Shown here: piece after piece, positions 9,222 to 16,797 of the stretch
How positions within the stretch are numbered: the stretch's first letter is position 1
How the letters are laid out: every line of letters starts with the position of its first letter
NCBI RefSeq assembly: GCF_014642855.1
Contig: NZ_BMJB01000001.1
Location: forward strand, 1,178,001-1,242,000
DNA length: 64,000 nucleotides
Direction of reading: 5' to 3'
Source: Edaphobacter acidisoli
GTDB lineage: Bacteria > Acidobacteriota > Terriglobia > Terriglobales > Acidobacteriaceae
Translations under genes and position numbers: made by a program
Notes under the pieces: model-generated
Seen by the model: only the letters and a program-made list of their open reading frames with translations
Database searches by the model: none
Told to the model about the DNA's origin: nothing

Positions 9222-10193
9222 CTATCCTTCAGCGAACGTCTCCCTCACGCCCTCTTCCAGCGAAGTAAATGGCTCCGCATACCCAGCCGCCCTCAGGCCC
9301 GCAACATCCGCCTGCGTGTAGTGCTGATATCGGTTCTTCAAATCACCCGGGAACGGAATGTACTCAATCTTCCCCGGCCCATGCACCTGCATCAGCGCCT
9401 CGGCAACAGCCTTGAACGTCCGCGCCTCGCCCGTCCCCGCATTCACAACCGCATGGACCTGCTTCTTCACCGCATTCGGCCCAATCCCGGCAAAGAACAT
9501 ATTGATCGCCGCCAGGTCGCGCACAAACACAAAGTCGCGCCTCTGTTCCCCGTCCGCATAGCCGCCCGAGCCCTCAAACATCCGGATCGTCCCCGTCTCT
9601 TTGAGCTGCCGCGTAAAGTGGTGCATCACGCTCGCCATCCTGCCCTTGTGCTGCTCGCGCGGCCCATAGACATTGAAGTACCTCAACCCAACCACCGTGC
9701 TCTTGAACGTAGGCATCAATCGCCGCACGTAATCATCAAACACCAGCTTCGAGTATCCATACACATTCAGGGGACGCTCATTCGCAGACTCCTCAGTAAA
9801 CTCCGTACTCGCGCCATACACCGCCGCCGTCGAGGCATACACAAACGGAATCCGCTGGTCCGTCACATAGTGCAGCAACTCCTTCGAATAGGTGAAGTTG
9901 TTGTCCATCATGTAGCGCCCATCATCTTCCAGCGTGTTCGAGCACGCCCCCTGATGCAGTACTGCCCTCACCTTCACGCTGTCAAAATCACCATCCTTCA
10001 GCGCCGCGCGAAACTCCCGCTTGTCCATATAGTCCGAGTACTCAGCGCCAGCGAGATTCAAAAACTTCGGCCCACTCAAATTCGGCGCAGGCGCAAGGTT
10101 GTCGACAACCAGAATGTCGCGTTCACCCATGCGGTTGAGCTCGTGAACGATATTGCTGCCAATAAAACCCGCGCCACCCGTAACAATAATCAC
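9222..10193 (-). CDS. hldD: ADP-L-glycero-D-manno-heptose 6-epimerase
   Basis: Converts ADP-D-glycero- to ADP-L-glycero-manno-heptose, the donor for the LPS inner core. It is an extended short-chain dehydrogenase of 323 residues: NADP-binding GGAGFIGS at 5-12, ILVVDNLA for the second strand, STAAVYG, the catalytic YGYSK (Tyr-x3-Lys) and GLRYFNVYGPRE. Family-specific FVFVRDLA and the C-terminal YIPFPGDLKNRYQHYTQAD support HldD over general epimerases. It is the last gene of the minus-strand operon, starting 3 bases after the hldE stop, so hldE and hldD are cotranscribed. Confidence 0.95.
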   Translation of the reverse strand: MIIVTGGAGFIGSNIVHELNRMGERDILVVDNLAPAPNLSGPKFLNLAGAEYSDYMDKREFRAALKDGDFDSVKVRAVLHQGACSNTLEDDGRYMMDNNFTYSKELLHYVTDQRIPFVYASTAAVYGASTEFTEESANERPLNVYGYSKLVFDDYVRRLMPTFKSTVVGLRYFNVYGPREQHKGRMASVMHHFTRQLKETGTIRMFEGSGGYADGEQRRDFVFVRDLAAINMFFAGIGPNAVKKQVHAVVNAGTGEARTFKAVAEALMQVHGPGKIEYIPFPGDLKNRYQHYTQADVAGLRAAGYAEPFTSLEEGVRETFAEG

Positions 10194-10196
10194 GAT

Positions 10197-11672
10197 CTAT
10201 TTCCCTTCGTTGTTCGCCAGTTTCTTCACAATATTGGTGGTCGAAAACCCTTCCACCGTCGGAACAATCTCAACGCGCCCACCCGCGGCAATCACGTCTT
10301 CATGTCCCACAACTGTCTCCACAGTGTAGTCGCCGCCCTTCACCAGCACATTCGGTCGAACAGCACGAATCAACTCCAGCGGAGTGTCTTCTTCAAATAA
10401 CGTCACCGCATCCACAGCCGCCAGCGCAGCCATCACCCGCGCACGTTCCCGCTCGCCCACAATCGGACGCGACGGTCCCTTCAAGCGGCAGATCGAATCA
10501 TCCGCATTCAGCCCCAACACCAGCTTCGAGCCAAACCTCCTGCACTCCTCCAGCAGCGTAATGTGCCCCACGTGTAGAAGGTCGAAGCAGCCATTTGTAA
10601 ACACAATCGTCTCGCCCGAAGCTCTCCACTCCGCCACACGTCGCTTCAGTCGCTCCAGATCAAGCACCTTCTCACCAGATGTCGTAGCCGTGCTCGGTGT
10701 CAGCGCAGCCACCAGCTCATGCCGCGCAATCGGCACCGTCCCCACCTTGCCTACTACGATTCCAGCGGCTAAGTTCGCTACTTCCACACCCGTCTCCGGC
10801 TTCAACCCGCCCGCCAGACAAGCCGCCAGCGTAGCAATCACCGTATCGCCCGCACCCGAAACATCAAAGACCTCTCGCGCCCGCGCCGGCGAGTGATATC
10901 TGCTGTCACTTCTGAGCAGCGTAATTCCCTTCTCACTCATCGTCACCGTCAGAAACTCGAAGTCATGCTCGCCAACAAGCGCCTGTCCTGCCTCCAGCAG
11001 CGCCTCCGTCTGGTGCGCAGCCACACGCGTTGCCAGCGCCAGCTCTCCAAGGTTCGGACAAACCGTAGTCGCCCCCGAGTACTTGCTGAAGTCCGGCGTC
11101 TTCGGATCAGCCAGCACCGGAACCCCAGCCGTCCTCGCCACATGAATCACCGCGCCGCAAAGCTCATTCGAAAGCGCACCCTTCGCGTAGTCCGAAAGCA
11201 CCACCGCATGAACTTTAGTCGCCAACGCAGCCGCCCGATCCACCAGCCGCTTCATCTCAACCGTAGGCGGCACATCGCGGCTCTCAATATCCAGCCGCAG
11301 CAACTGCTGATTCCGCCCCACAATCCTCGTCTTCGAAATCGTAGGCAGCGAGCTCGAAACTACACCCGTCGTATCGACACCAACCCGCTGCAGAATCCCA
11401 GCCAACTCCGCTTGCTCCGCGTCGTTGCCCCAGAACCCCGCCAGAAAAGTCTGGCACCCCAACCCCGCCAGGTTCATTGCAACATTAGCCGCGCCACCCG
11501 CCCGCTCATACCGCTGCGCATGACGAATCACCGGCACCGGCGCCTCAGGCGAAATCCGATCAACATCGCCATGAATATAGCGGTCGAGCATAATATCGCC
11601 CACCACCAGCACCTTCAGTTGTCCAAACCCGCCCTCAAGCAGGTTCAATATCGCATGCAGTTCCGGCAGCAT
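10197..11672 (-). CDS. hldE: Bifunctional heptose-7-phosphate kinase / heptose-1-phosphate adenylyltransferase
   Basis: Two-step enzyme of ADP-heptose synthesis (491 residues). The N-terminal ~330 residues are a ribokinase-like (PfkB) kinase: VVGDIMLDRYIHGDVDRISP at the start, GGAANVAMNLAGLG, and the PfkB signature VFDVSGAGDTVIATLA with the catalytic Asp. The C-terminal ~140 residues are a nucleotidyltransferase with FTNGCFDLLHVGH (HxGH motif) and LVKGGDYT. Both domains look complete. It lies between the GT9 gene (39-base gap) and hldD (3-base gap). Missing from the window are gmhA and gmhB. Confidence 0.95.
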   Translation of the reverse strand: MLPELHAILNLLEGGFGQLKVLVVGDIMLDRYIHGDVDRISPEAPVPVIRHAQRYERAGGAANVAMNLAGLGCQTFLAGFWGNDAEQAELAGILQRVGVDTTGVVSSSLPTISKTRIVGRNQQLLRLDIESRDVPPTVEMKRLVDRAAALATKVHAVVLSDYAKGALSNELCGAVIHVARTAGVPVLADPKTPDFSKYSGATTVCPNLGELALATRVAAHQTEALLEAGQALVGEHDFEFLTVTMSEKGITLLRSDSRYHSPARAREVFDVSGAGDTVIATLAACLAGGLKPETGVEVANLAAGIVVGKVGTVPIARHELVAALTPSTATTSGEKVLDLERLKRRVAEWRASGETIVFTNGCFDLLHVGHITLLEECRRFGSKLVLGLNADDSICRLKGPSRPIVGERERARVMAALAAVDAVTLFEEDTPLELIRAVRPNVLVKGGDYTVETVVGHEDVIAAGGRVEIVPTVEGFSTTNIVKKLANNEGK

Positions 11673-11711
11673 CGTCGTCTCGTCAACTCCTCAAGAAGTA
11701 TCATCGCACCC

Positions 11712-12800
11712 TCACCGTTCAGCGCCATGAACAGGAACCGCACTGAGCACCTCTGCGACCTGCGCCAGCACCTCATCCACCGTAATCGAAGTAATGCACT
11801 TCTTCTTCTCCACAACGCACGTCTCCAGCCCGCAGCCCCAGCAATCCACCTTGTGATACACCACGCGATGCCGCCCGCCATACGGAAACCACACCCGCGG
11901 CTTATTCCTCGCCGCAAAGATCGCCACACACGGAGTCCCCACCGTCGCTGCAAGATGCATCGGCCCGCTATCATGCCCCACAAATATCCGTGCCCGCGCG
12001 AACACCGCCGCGCTCTCCCTGGGCGTCAGCGCGCCACACAGATTCACCACCGGCCCGCCACCTGCGCCGCGCCATCCTTCCGCGGCAAACTCACTCGCCT
12101 CGCTCTCCTCCGGCGACCCACTCAGCGTCAGCGCATATCCCGGACAAAGCCGCGCAATCTCCCCCAGCAGCGCGCGCCAGTTTTCGCGGCCCCAATCCTT
12201 CGCCTGCACCTTGGTCCCCACACTCACTGCAACAAACGGCCTTCCACCCGTCGGAACTAGCGCAGCACCCGCGCGCGCATGCTCTTCTTCAGTCAGCCGC
12301 AGGTCCCAGCTCGCAGCATCCTCCAGGTCCACGCTCCCCAACTCCGCCAGATTCCGCGCCAGTCGCGAAGCCTCAGGCTCAAGCGTCCCATCCCGCTCCG
12401 TCCGATTCTGCTGCATGTCTTCCGTGACCGGCACGCCAACCAGCCGCCGCACACCGCAAAGCCGAAAGAACCGCGCATCGCGCCTGGCCGACTCCACACC
12501 CCGCGCCGCGCCCAGATACACCACTACCTCCGGACGCCACCGCCAAATCCTCCACCACAACGCCGCCAGTTCCACCGGACTCCGCGTCCCCACCACATAG
12601 CGAAAGTACCCCTGCACCAGGCCAGAGCTCGCCAGAATATCCGCCGCCGGCGGCGCCTTCACATTCACCGGAAAGTTCGTCAGCATCCTGCGCTCGGCCT
12701 CCGGAAATGCCCGTGCCACCAGATGCATCGCTGGCAGAGCCACCACCGTGTCGCCCAGACTTCCCAGCCGATAGATCAGTACCCGCTTCGCCGCATCCAT
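11712..12800 (-). CDS. Glycosyltransferase family 9 (heptosyltransferase-type)
   Basis: Probable LPS core heptosyltransferase (362 residues). The N-terminal RVLIYRLGSLGDTVVALPAM is the GT9 signature, with the conserved Asp in GSLGD. The C-terminal half has VGHDSGPMHLAATVGTPCVAIF, the ADP-heptose-binding region. A Cys-rich stretch, CWGCGLETCVVEKKKC, near residues 325-340 is unusual for the family. It is the first gene of the operon with hldE and hldD, which fits use of ADP-heptose as donor. Whether it adds the first, second or a later heptose cannot be told, so no waa symbol is given. Confidence 0.88.
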   Translation of the reverse strand: MDAAKRVLIYRLGSLGDTVVALPAMHLVARAFPEAERRMLTNFPVNVKAPPAADILASSGLVQGYFRYVVGTRSPVELAALWWRIWRWRPEVVVYLGAARGVESARRDARFFRLCGVRRLVGVPVTEDMQQNRTERDGTLEPEASRLARNLAELGSVDLEDAASWDLRLTEEEHARAGAALVPTGGRPFVAVSVGTKVQAKDWGRENWRALLGEIARLCPGYALTLSGSPEESEASEFAAEGWRGAGGGPVVNLCGALTPRESAAVFARARIFVGHDSGPMHLAATVGTPCVAIFAARNKPRVWFPYGGRHRVVYHKVDCWGCGLETCVVEKKKCITSITVDEVLAQVAEVLSAVPVHGAER

Positions 12801-12919
12801 CGTTAATTAGTCTGCTTGCTCCTGGCAGTTCCAGCAACTCAAAGACTCATCAACTCCGAACTACCGAGGAACCTGATAGAGTTCTCTCTGGGGCAGATTC
12901 CGAGAAGAATAGCCCGCTT

Positions 12920-13513
12920 ATGCTCGACGCAATCCTCATCACCCGCATGCAGGACGAAGTAACCGAGGCCCTGCACAACACCGAAGGCGAACTGGCAATC
13001 GAAGCCCCCGCCGACGGCCTCATGGCCATTGCCATCGCCCAGCACCGCGCCAACTTCGATCTCTGGCACGAGGAAGACAAGGCCCGCTGTCCCGGCGCCT
13101 CCGACTCCGAGATCACCCGCATCAAGCACGCCATCGACGCCCTCAACCAGCGCCGCAACGACCTCATGGAGAAGATCGACCTCTGGCTCCTCGACCACCT
13201 CGACCAGAACGAATCCGCGCCACTCCACTCCGAGACACCCGGCCTCATGATCGACCGCCTCTCCATCCTCGCGCTCAAGATCTACCACACCCGCGAAGAA
13301 AGCCACCGCGACTCTGCCACCGAAAAACACCACCAGCGCAACCGCAACCGCCTCGCCCTTCTCGAAGAGCAGCGCGCCGATCTCGCCGCCTGTCTCGACA
13401 CCCTCTGGGCCGAAGTCCTCAACGGCACAAGACGCTTCAAACTCTACCGCCAGATGAAGATGTACAACGATCCCGAACTCAATCCAGCTATGTACGGCAC
13501 TGCTCGGAGTTGA
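12920..13513 (+). CDS. DUF4254 family protein
   Basis: Protein of 197 residues with no known enzymatic activity. It is alpha-helical, rich in His, Asp, Glu and Arg, and contains HRANFDLWHEEDKAR, IDALNQRRNDLMEKID, and RFKLYRQMKMYNDPELNP, which match what I recall of DUF4254. Members often sit beside heptose and LPS glycosyltransferase genes, as here, next to the GT9-hldE-hldD operon in divergent orientation. The ATG at 12920 was chosen because longer in-frame versions run into the oppositely oriented GT9 gene. Function in LPS assembly is only inferred from location. Confidence 0.8.
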   Translation: MLDAILITRMQDEVTEALHNTEGELAIEAPADGLMAIAIAQHRANFDLWHEEDKARCPGASDSEITRIKHAIDALNQRRNDLMEKIDLWLLDHLDQNESAPLHSETPGLMIDRLSILALKIYHTREESHRDSATEKHHQRNRNRLALLEEQRADLAACLDTLWAEVLNGTRRFKLYRQMKMYNDPELNPAMYGTARS

Positions 13514-13619
13514 CCGGAAGGCGTCTCTCTGCGTATAAAACCGAGACGAGACTTAACACGACGCAACTGCCCACATTAAAATGGCAAGCTCAGGAAAGCT
13601 CCTCGCAACAGGAAAGACC

Positions 13620-14174
13620 ATGGCCAACTCTAAGAACGAACACTCTGCCGCCAAAAAATCTCCCCGAACCCTCGCTGGCGCACCTGCAAACGATGCAGCC
13701 CGCACTCAGATGCTCCAGAGCTACGAAGCCGCCATCCGCCTCATGCAGGAGGGCAAGTTCGACAAGGCTCACACCGCGTTCGAGAAGATGCTGGCCGCTG
13801 GCCCCGGCGATCTAGCCGACCGCATCCGTATGTACGTCAGCGCCTGCCTCCAACAGACGAAAAAGGGTAAAGCCGCCTTCGCCAATCACGAGGAGCACTA
13901 CGACTATGCCGTCTCCCTACTCAACGACGGCCACTACGAAGACGCGCGCGAGCAGTTCCAGGCCATCCTCAAGGAAAACGACAAGGCCGACTACGCCTTC
14001 TACGGCCTCGCCGTGCTCGCCAGCATGACCGGCGACTCGCACACCTGCCTCGAGCATCTCACCGAAGCCATCCGTCAGAACCCGCGCAACCGCATCCAGG
14101 CCCGCGCCGACTCCGACTTCCAGGACATGGCCGACGACCCCCGCTTCACCGAACTCCTCTACCCGGAAGCCTAG
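13620..14174 (+). CDS. Small TPR-repeat protein
   Basis: Cytoplasmic protein of 184 residues without a signal peptide. Tetratricopeptide-like helices are visible: YEAAIRLMQEGKFDKAHTAFEKML (about 35-58), then YAVSLLNDGHYEDAREQFQAIL and a third around GLAVLASMTGDSHTCLEHLTEAI. A Lys/Ala/Ser-rich tail comes first. It presumably acts as a binding scaffold; the partner is unknown. The ATG at 13620 follows AGGA by 8 bases (AGGAAAGACC), while an ATG 39 bases upstream has no ribosome binding site. It is probably cotranscribed with the DUF4254 gene 106 bases upstream. Confidence 0.78.
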   Translation: MANSKNEHSAAKKSPRTLAGAPANDAARTQMLQSYEAAIRLMQEGKFDKAHTAFEKMLAAGPGDLADRIRMYVSACLQQTKKGKAAFANHEEHYDYAVSLLNDGHYEDAREQFQAILKENDKADYAFYGLAVLASMTGDSHTCLEHLTEAIRQNPRNRIQARADSDFQDMADDPRFTELLYPEA

Positions 14175-14195
14175 CCAGACCAGGTCCAAATAAGT

Positions 14196-14226
14196 TGTCA
14201 TCCTTCCGCGCAGCGGGAGGACCTGC
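14196..14226 (+). repeat. Intergenic TGTCAT-hairpin repeat, type A
   Basis: TGTCA is followed by a nine-pair hairpin (TCCTTCCGC, loop GCA, GCGGGAGGA, one T-G pair) and ACCTGC. The same unit recurs at 14284, 16590 and 61532, always between genes. It is followed by a simple run of GTTGCA/GTTGTC-like hexamers to about 14270. Confidence 0.85.
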
Positions 14227-14283
14227 TGTTGCAGTTGCAGTTGTCGTTGCTGTTGTCTTTCTTGTCATCCCCCGCCACCCAGT

Positions 14284-14314
14284 TGTCATCCTTCCGCGAA
14301 ACGGGAGGACCTGC
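14284..14314 (+). repeat. Intergenic TGTCAT-hairpin repeat, type A
   Basis: Second copy of the type A unit with a loop variant (CCGCGAAACGG). It is followed by TTTTGCACTTGCATTTGC spacer sequence and then a type B unit, so the units stand in tandem array between the TPR gene and yvcK. Confidence 0.85.
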
Positions 14315-14333
14315 TTTTGCACTTGCATTTGCT

Positions 14334-14364
14334 TGTCATTCTGAGCGGAGCGAAGAACCCCCGC
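14334..14364 (+). repeat. Intergenic TGTCAT-hairpin repeat, type B
   Basis: TGTCATTCTGAGCGGAGCG followed by AAGAACCCCCGCA. The outer TTCT/AGAA bases can pair. Related units are at 15658 and 63463. The interval 14175-14487 otherwise holds only repeat spacers and no gene. Confidence 0.8.
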
Positions 14365-14487
14365 ATTTTTGCCAGCCCTGCCGAAACGCTTCAGGCATTT
14401 CACCAAAGGCCCCCAGAACCAGCCTCACCACTGCCCTTCCTGCCCATCCCATCGTCTACCATGGTGAGAGTCAAAAAAGGAGCGCAC

Positions 14488-15591
14488 GTGGCGCCGTCCA
14501 ACCTCCCCGGGTCCAGTGAAAAAATGCTGCGCGTAGTCGCCATCGGCGGAGGCACCGGTCTCTCGACCCTTCTCCGCGGCCTCAAACAATACGTCGCCAC
14601 GCCCGACCGCCGCCGAGGCATCCGCCTCCCGCAGGACACAAAGCCCGAAAAAGCCCCGTCCGCACCATGCCCCAACCGCCCCTGCCTCATCCGCGAGCTC
14701 TCCGCGGTCGTCACCGTCACCGACGACGGCGGCTCCTCCGGCCGGCTCCGCGAAGACTTCAAAATGCTCCCACCCGGAGACATCCGCAACTGCATGGTCG
14801 CGCTCTCCGAAGACGAGCATCTCCTCTCGAAGCTCTTCCAGTACCGATTCGAGCACGGAGACCTCGAAGGCCACAGCTTCGGCAACCTCTTCGTCGCCGC
14901 ACTCTCCCACATCACCGGAGACTTCGCCCAGGCCGTCCAGATGTCCTCGCAGATCCTCGCCGCCCGCGGCAACATCTTCCCCGTGACCAACACCGACGTC
15001 ACCCTCGCCGCCATGATGCACGACGGCACCACCGTGCGCGGCGAAACCAACATCACCCATAGCAAGCAAAGCATCATGGAGCTCGTCCTCGAACCCGCCG
15101 ACGCCAAGCCACTGCCCGAGATGCTCGAAGCCATCGCCAACGCCGACCTCATCACCCTCGGCCCCGGCTCGCTCTACACCTCGCTCATCACCAACCTGCT
15201 CGTGCGCGGCGTCCCCGAAGCCCTCGCCGCATCGAAGGCCACCAAGGTCTACGTCTGCAACCTCATGACCCAGGCCAACGAGTCCCTCGGCCTCTCCGCA
15301 TCGCAGCACATCGAAAAAATCCTCCAGCACTGCGGCGAGATCGCCTCCTCCGTCTTCGACTACGCCCTCATCAACACCGCGCCCATCTCCGCCGCGCGCC
15401 TCGACCAGTACGCCCGCGAAGGCCAGAGCCCCATCGAGCCCGACCTCGACCGCATCCGCGCCCTCGGCGTCGAGCCCATCACCGGAAACTTCATCCACGA
15501 AAACGAAGTCCTCCGCCACGACTACGATCGCCTCGCCGAAAAGCTCCTCGAAATCGGCTTCGCAAAACCAGCCCCCACCCTCACACACTAG
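14488..15591 (+). CDS. yvcK: YvcK/CofD-like UDP-sugar-binding protein (gluconeogenesis factor family)
   Basis: Rossmann-like protein of 367 residues. YvcK binds UDP-GlcNAc and affects carbon metabolism and cell shape in other bacteria. Visible motifs are VVAIGGGTGLSTLLRGLKQY, VTVTDDGGSSGRLRED, LPPGDIRNCMVAL, GHSFGNLFVAAL and ITLGPGSLYTSLITNLLV, all characteristic. A Pro/Arg/Lys-rich insert (about 38-62) separates the first two strands. The GTG start at 14488 is chosen because AAGGAG lies 5 bases before it; the in-frame ATG at 14461 has no ribosome binding site and another ATG at 14524 would also keep the domain. It stands alone between two repeat-rich gaps. Confidence 0.9.
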   Translation: MAPSNLPGSSEKMLRVVAIGGGTGLSTLLRGLKQYVATPDRRRGIRLPQDTKPEKAPSAPCPNRPCLIRELSAVVTVTDDGGSSGRLREDFKMLPPGDIRNCMVALSEDEHLLSKLFQYRFEHGDLEGHSFGNLFVAALSHITGDFAQAVQMSSQILAARGNIFPVTNTDVTLAAMMHDGTTVRGETNITHSKQSIMELVLEPADAKPLPEMLEAIANADLITLGPGSLYTSLITNLLVRGVPEALAASKATKVYVCNLMTQANESLGLSASQHIEKILQHCGEIASSVFDYALINTAPISAARLDQYAREGQSPIEPDLDRIRALGVEPITGNFIHENEVLRHDYDRLAEKLLEIGFAKPAPTLTH

Positions 15592-15610
15592 CATTCGCAT
15601 TTTGGCATTT

Positions 15611-15645
15611 CCATTCCGTAGCGTAGCGGAGGAATCTGCTTTTGC
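15611..15645 (+). repeat. Intergenic hairpin repeat, type D
   Basis: CCATTCCG...GGAGGAATCTGCTTTT: ATTCC and GGAAT bracket a short palindromic core and end in ATCTGC, as in the unit at 63538. It is followed by GCAGTTGTCTTTGCT spacer bases. Confidence 0.7.
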
Positions 15646-15657
15646 AGTTGTCTTTGC

Positions 15658-15702
15658 TTGTCATTCTGACCCTGAGCAATGCGAAGGGGTAGAACCCCCG
15701 CA
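15658..15702 (+). repeat. Intergenic TGTCAT-hairpin repeat, type B variant
   Basis: TTGTCATTCTGACCCTGAG ... AGAACCCCCGCA, a longer form of the unit at 14334. The internal CCCT/AGGGG bases can pair. It ends in a GTTGCAGTTGCTGTTGC spacer leading to the next unit. Confidence 0.75.
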
Positions 15703-15732
15703 GTTGCAGTTGCTGTTGCAGTCGCTTTTGCC

Positions 15733-15829
15733 TGTCATCCTGAGCGAAGCGACCGCAGGGAGCGGAGTCGAAGGACCCCGAAGCAATCTGAGGCACCCAT
15801 GCCCTCGATCCTTTTCCGCCACAGATCCC
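15733..15829 (+). repeat. Long composite intergenic repeat, type C (about 100 bases)
   Basis: Begins TGTCATCCTGAGCGAAGCG, continues through a GGAGTCGAAGGACCCCGA block, then a variable gap, then CACCCATGCC and a CCTTTTCCGCCACA end. Copies lie at 19990-20090 and 21520-21610. The remaining part of the 383-base gap up to 15974 has no gene. It ends in the ribosome binding site of the GNAT gene. Confidence 0.8.
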
Positions 15830-15974
15830 ATCCTCAATTGCGGCTCTACCGCCCGCGGCACGCATGACGAAGAAACCTGCTCCCCGGCAGGTGCCTTGAA
15901 GATTGAAAGAAACCCACACCTCAGGCGTTATCCTTACAGCAAAATCAACAAAGCATCATTAAAAAGGAGCACCC

Positions 15975-16547
15975 ATGCCCCCGACGCTCGAAGGCCGCAA
16001 AGTTCGTCTCGAACCAATGACGCTTGCGCACATCCCCGCCCTCGAAAAGATCGCCTTCGACGATCGCATTTGGCGCTACATGACGCACCCCGTCAAAACC
16101 CCAGCCGACCTCCGCGCCTGGGTCGAAGCCTCACTCCAGAAAGAAGCAGCCGGAACCGATCAGCCCTGGGTCACAGTGCTCAAATCCACCAACCGCGTCA
16201 TCGGCAGCACGCGCTTCCTCGACTTCGACCACGAGCACCGCACCACCGAGCTGGGAAACACCTGGCTCGCACCCGAGTTCCACGGCGCAGGCATCAACCC
16301 CGAAGCCAAGCTCCTCCAGCTAACCTACGCATTCGAGCAGCTCAACCTCAACCGCGTCGCCCTCAAGACCCACCACGAAAACCTTCAATCGCAGACGGCG
16401 ATGAAAAAAATCGGCGCAACCTACGAAGGCACCTTCCGCAACCACTACATCATGCCCGACGGCTCCCTCCGCCACAGCGTCTGGTTCTCCATCATCAAAG
16501 AAGACTGGCCCCAGGTGAAATCCCGACTGCTCGAACGCCTCGCCTGA
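15975..16547 (+). CDS. GNAT family N-acetyltransferase (RimJ/RimL-like)
   Basis: Protein of 190 residues using acetyl-CoA, substrate unknown. It opens with LEGRKVRLEPMTLAHIPAL and contains WVTVLKSTNRVIGSTRFLD, then ELGNTWLAPEFHGAGINPEAK in the acetyl-CoA loop region, RVALKTHHENLQSQTAMKKIGATYEGTFRN, and a C-terminal VWFSIIKEDWPQVK, all typical of RimJ/RimL-type acetyltransferases. These can modify ribosomal protein N termini or small molecules. AAGGAG lies 7 bases before the ATG. Both sides are repeat-bearing gaps; no operon partner. Confidence 0.88.
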   Translation: MPPTLEGRKVRLEPMTLAHIPALEKIAFDDRIWRYMTHPVKTPADLRAWVEASLQKEAAGTDQPWVTVLKSTNRVIGSTRFLDFDHEHRTTELGNTWLAPEFHGAGINPEAKLLQLTYAFEQLNLNRVALKTHHENLQSQTAMKKIGATYEGTFRNHYIMPDGSLRHSVWFSIIKEDWPQVKSRLLERLA

Positions 16548-16589
16548 GCAGGACAAAGCGATATCAAACAAACCGTACCCTCATGCAAT

Positions 16590-16625
16590 TGTCATCCTTC
16601 CGCCGCAGGCGGGAGGACCTGCTTT
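16590..16625 (+). repeat. Intergenic TGTCAT-hairpin repeat, type A
   Basis: TGTCATCCTTCCG, loop, CGGGAGGACCTGCTTTT. It lies 22 bases before the rlmN remnant. Confidence 0.83.
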
Positions 16626-16647
16626 TCTCGTCACCCATAGAAATGGC

Positions 16648-16731
16648 TCACCCCAACTCCACCAAAGACACGTCGTCCACCGTCCGCTTAAGCTGCCCAC
16701 AAGCCGCATAGATGTCCCTCCCACGCGGCTT
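16648..16731 (-). pseudogene. Orphan 3'-terminal fragment of an rlmN gene
   Basis: On the minus strand this reads KPRGRDIYAACGQLKRTVDD, seven further residues and an in-frame TGA. The intact rlmN downstream ends PRGRDIYAACGQLKRTVEDG. Over the 19 shared codons I count six base differences; five are synonymous and the sixth is Glu/Asp. No upstream rlmN sequence precedes the fragment, so it cannot make an enzyme. The near-absence of amino acid changes suggests it diverged as part of a working gene before it was cut off. Confidence 0.75.
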
Positions 16732-16797
16732 TTTGGTTGCCTTCGTCGAGGCATCGTTGATACCATCGCCGCAACCTATTCATCAGGAAAGAATTAC

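Noticed and set aside
9078-10400. A 440-codon plus-strand open frame over hldD and the end of the tRNA
   Set aside because: It begins inside tRNA-Lys and runs opposite hldD and hldE. The translation has Arg/His/Leu-rich composition and no motifs.
10893-12260. A 455-codon plus-strand open frame opposite hldE and the GT9 gene
   Set aside because: Composition bias (Arg, His, Pro), no recognisable fold and full overlap with two well-supported genes.
14425-15600. A 391-codon minus-strand frame opposite yvcK
   Set aside because: Composed mainly of Glu, Asp, Val and Gly, as expected from reading GC-rich coding sequence backwards; no motif.
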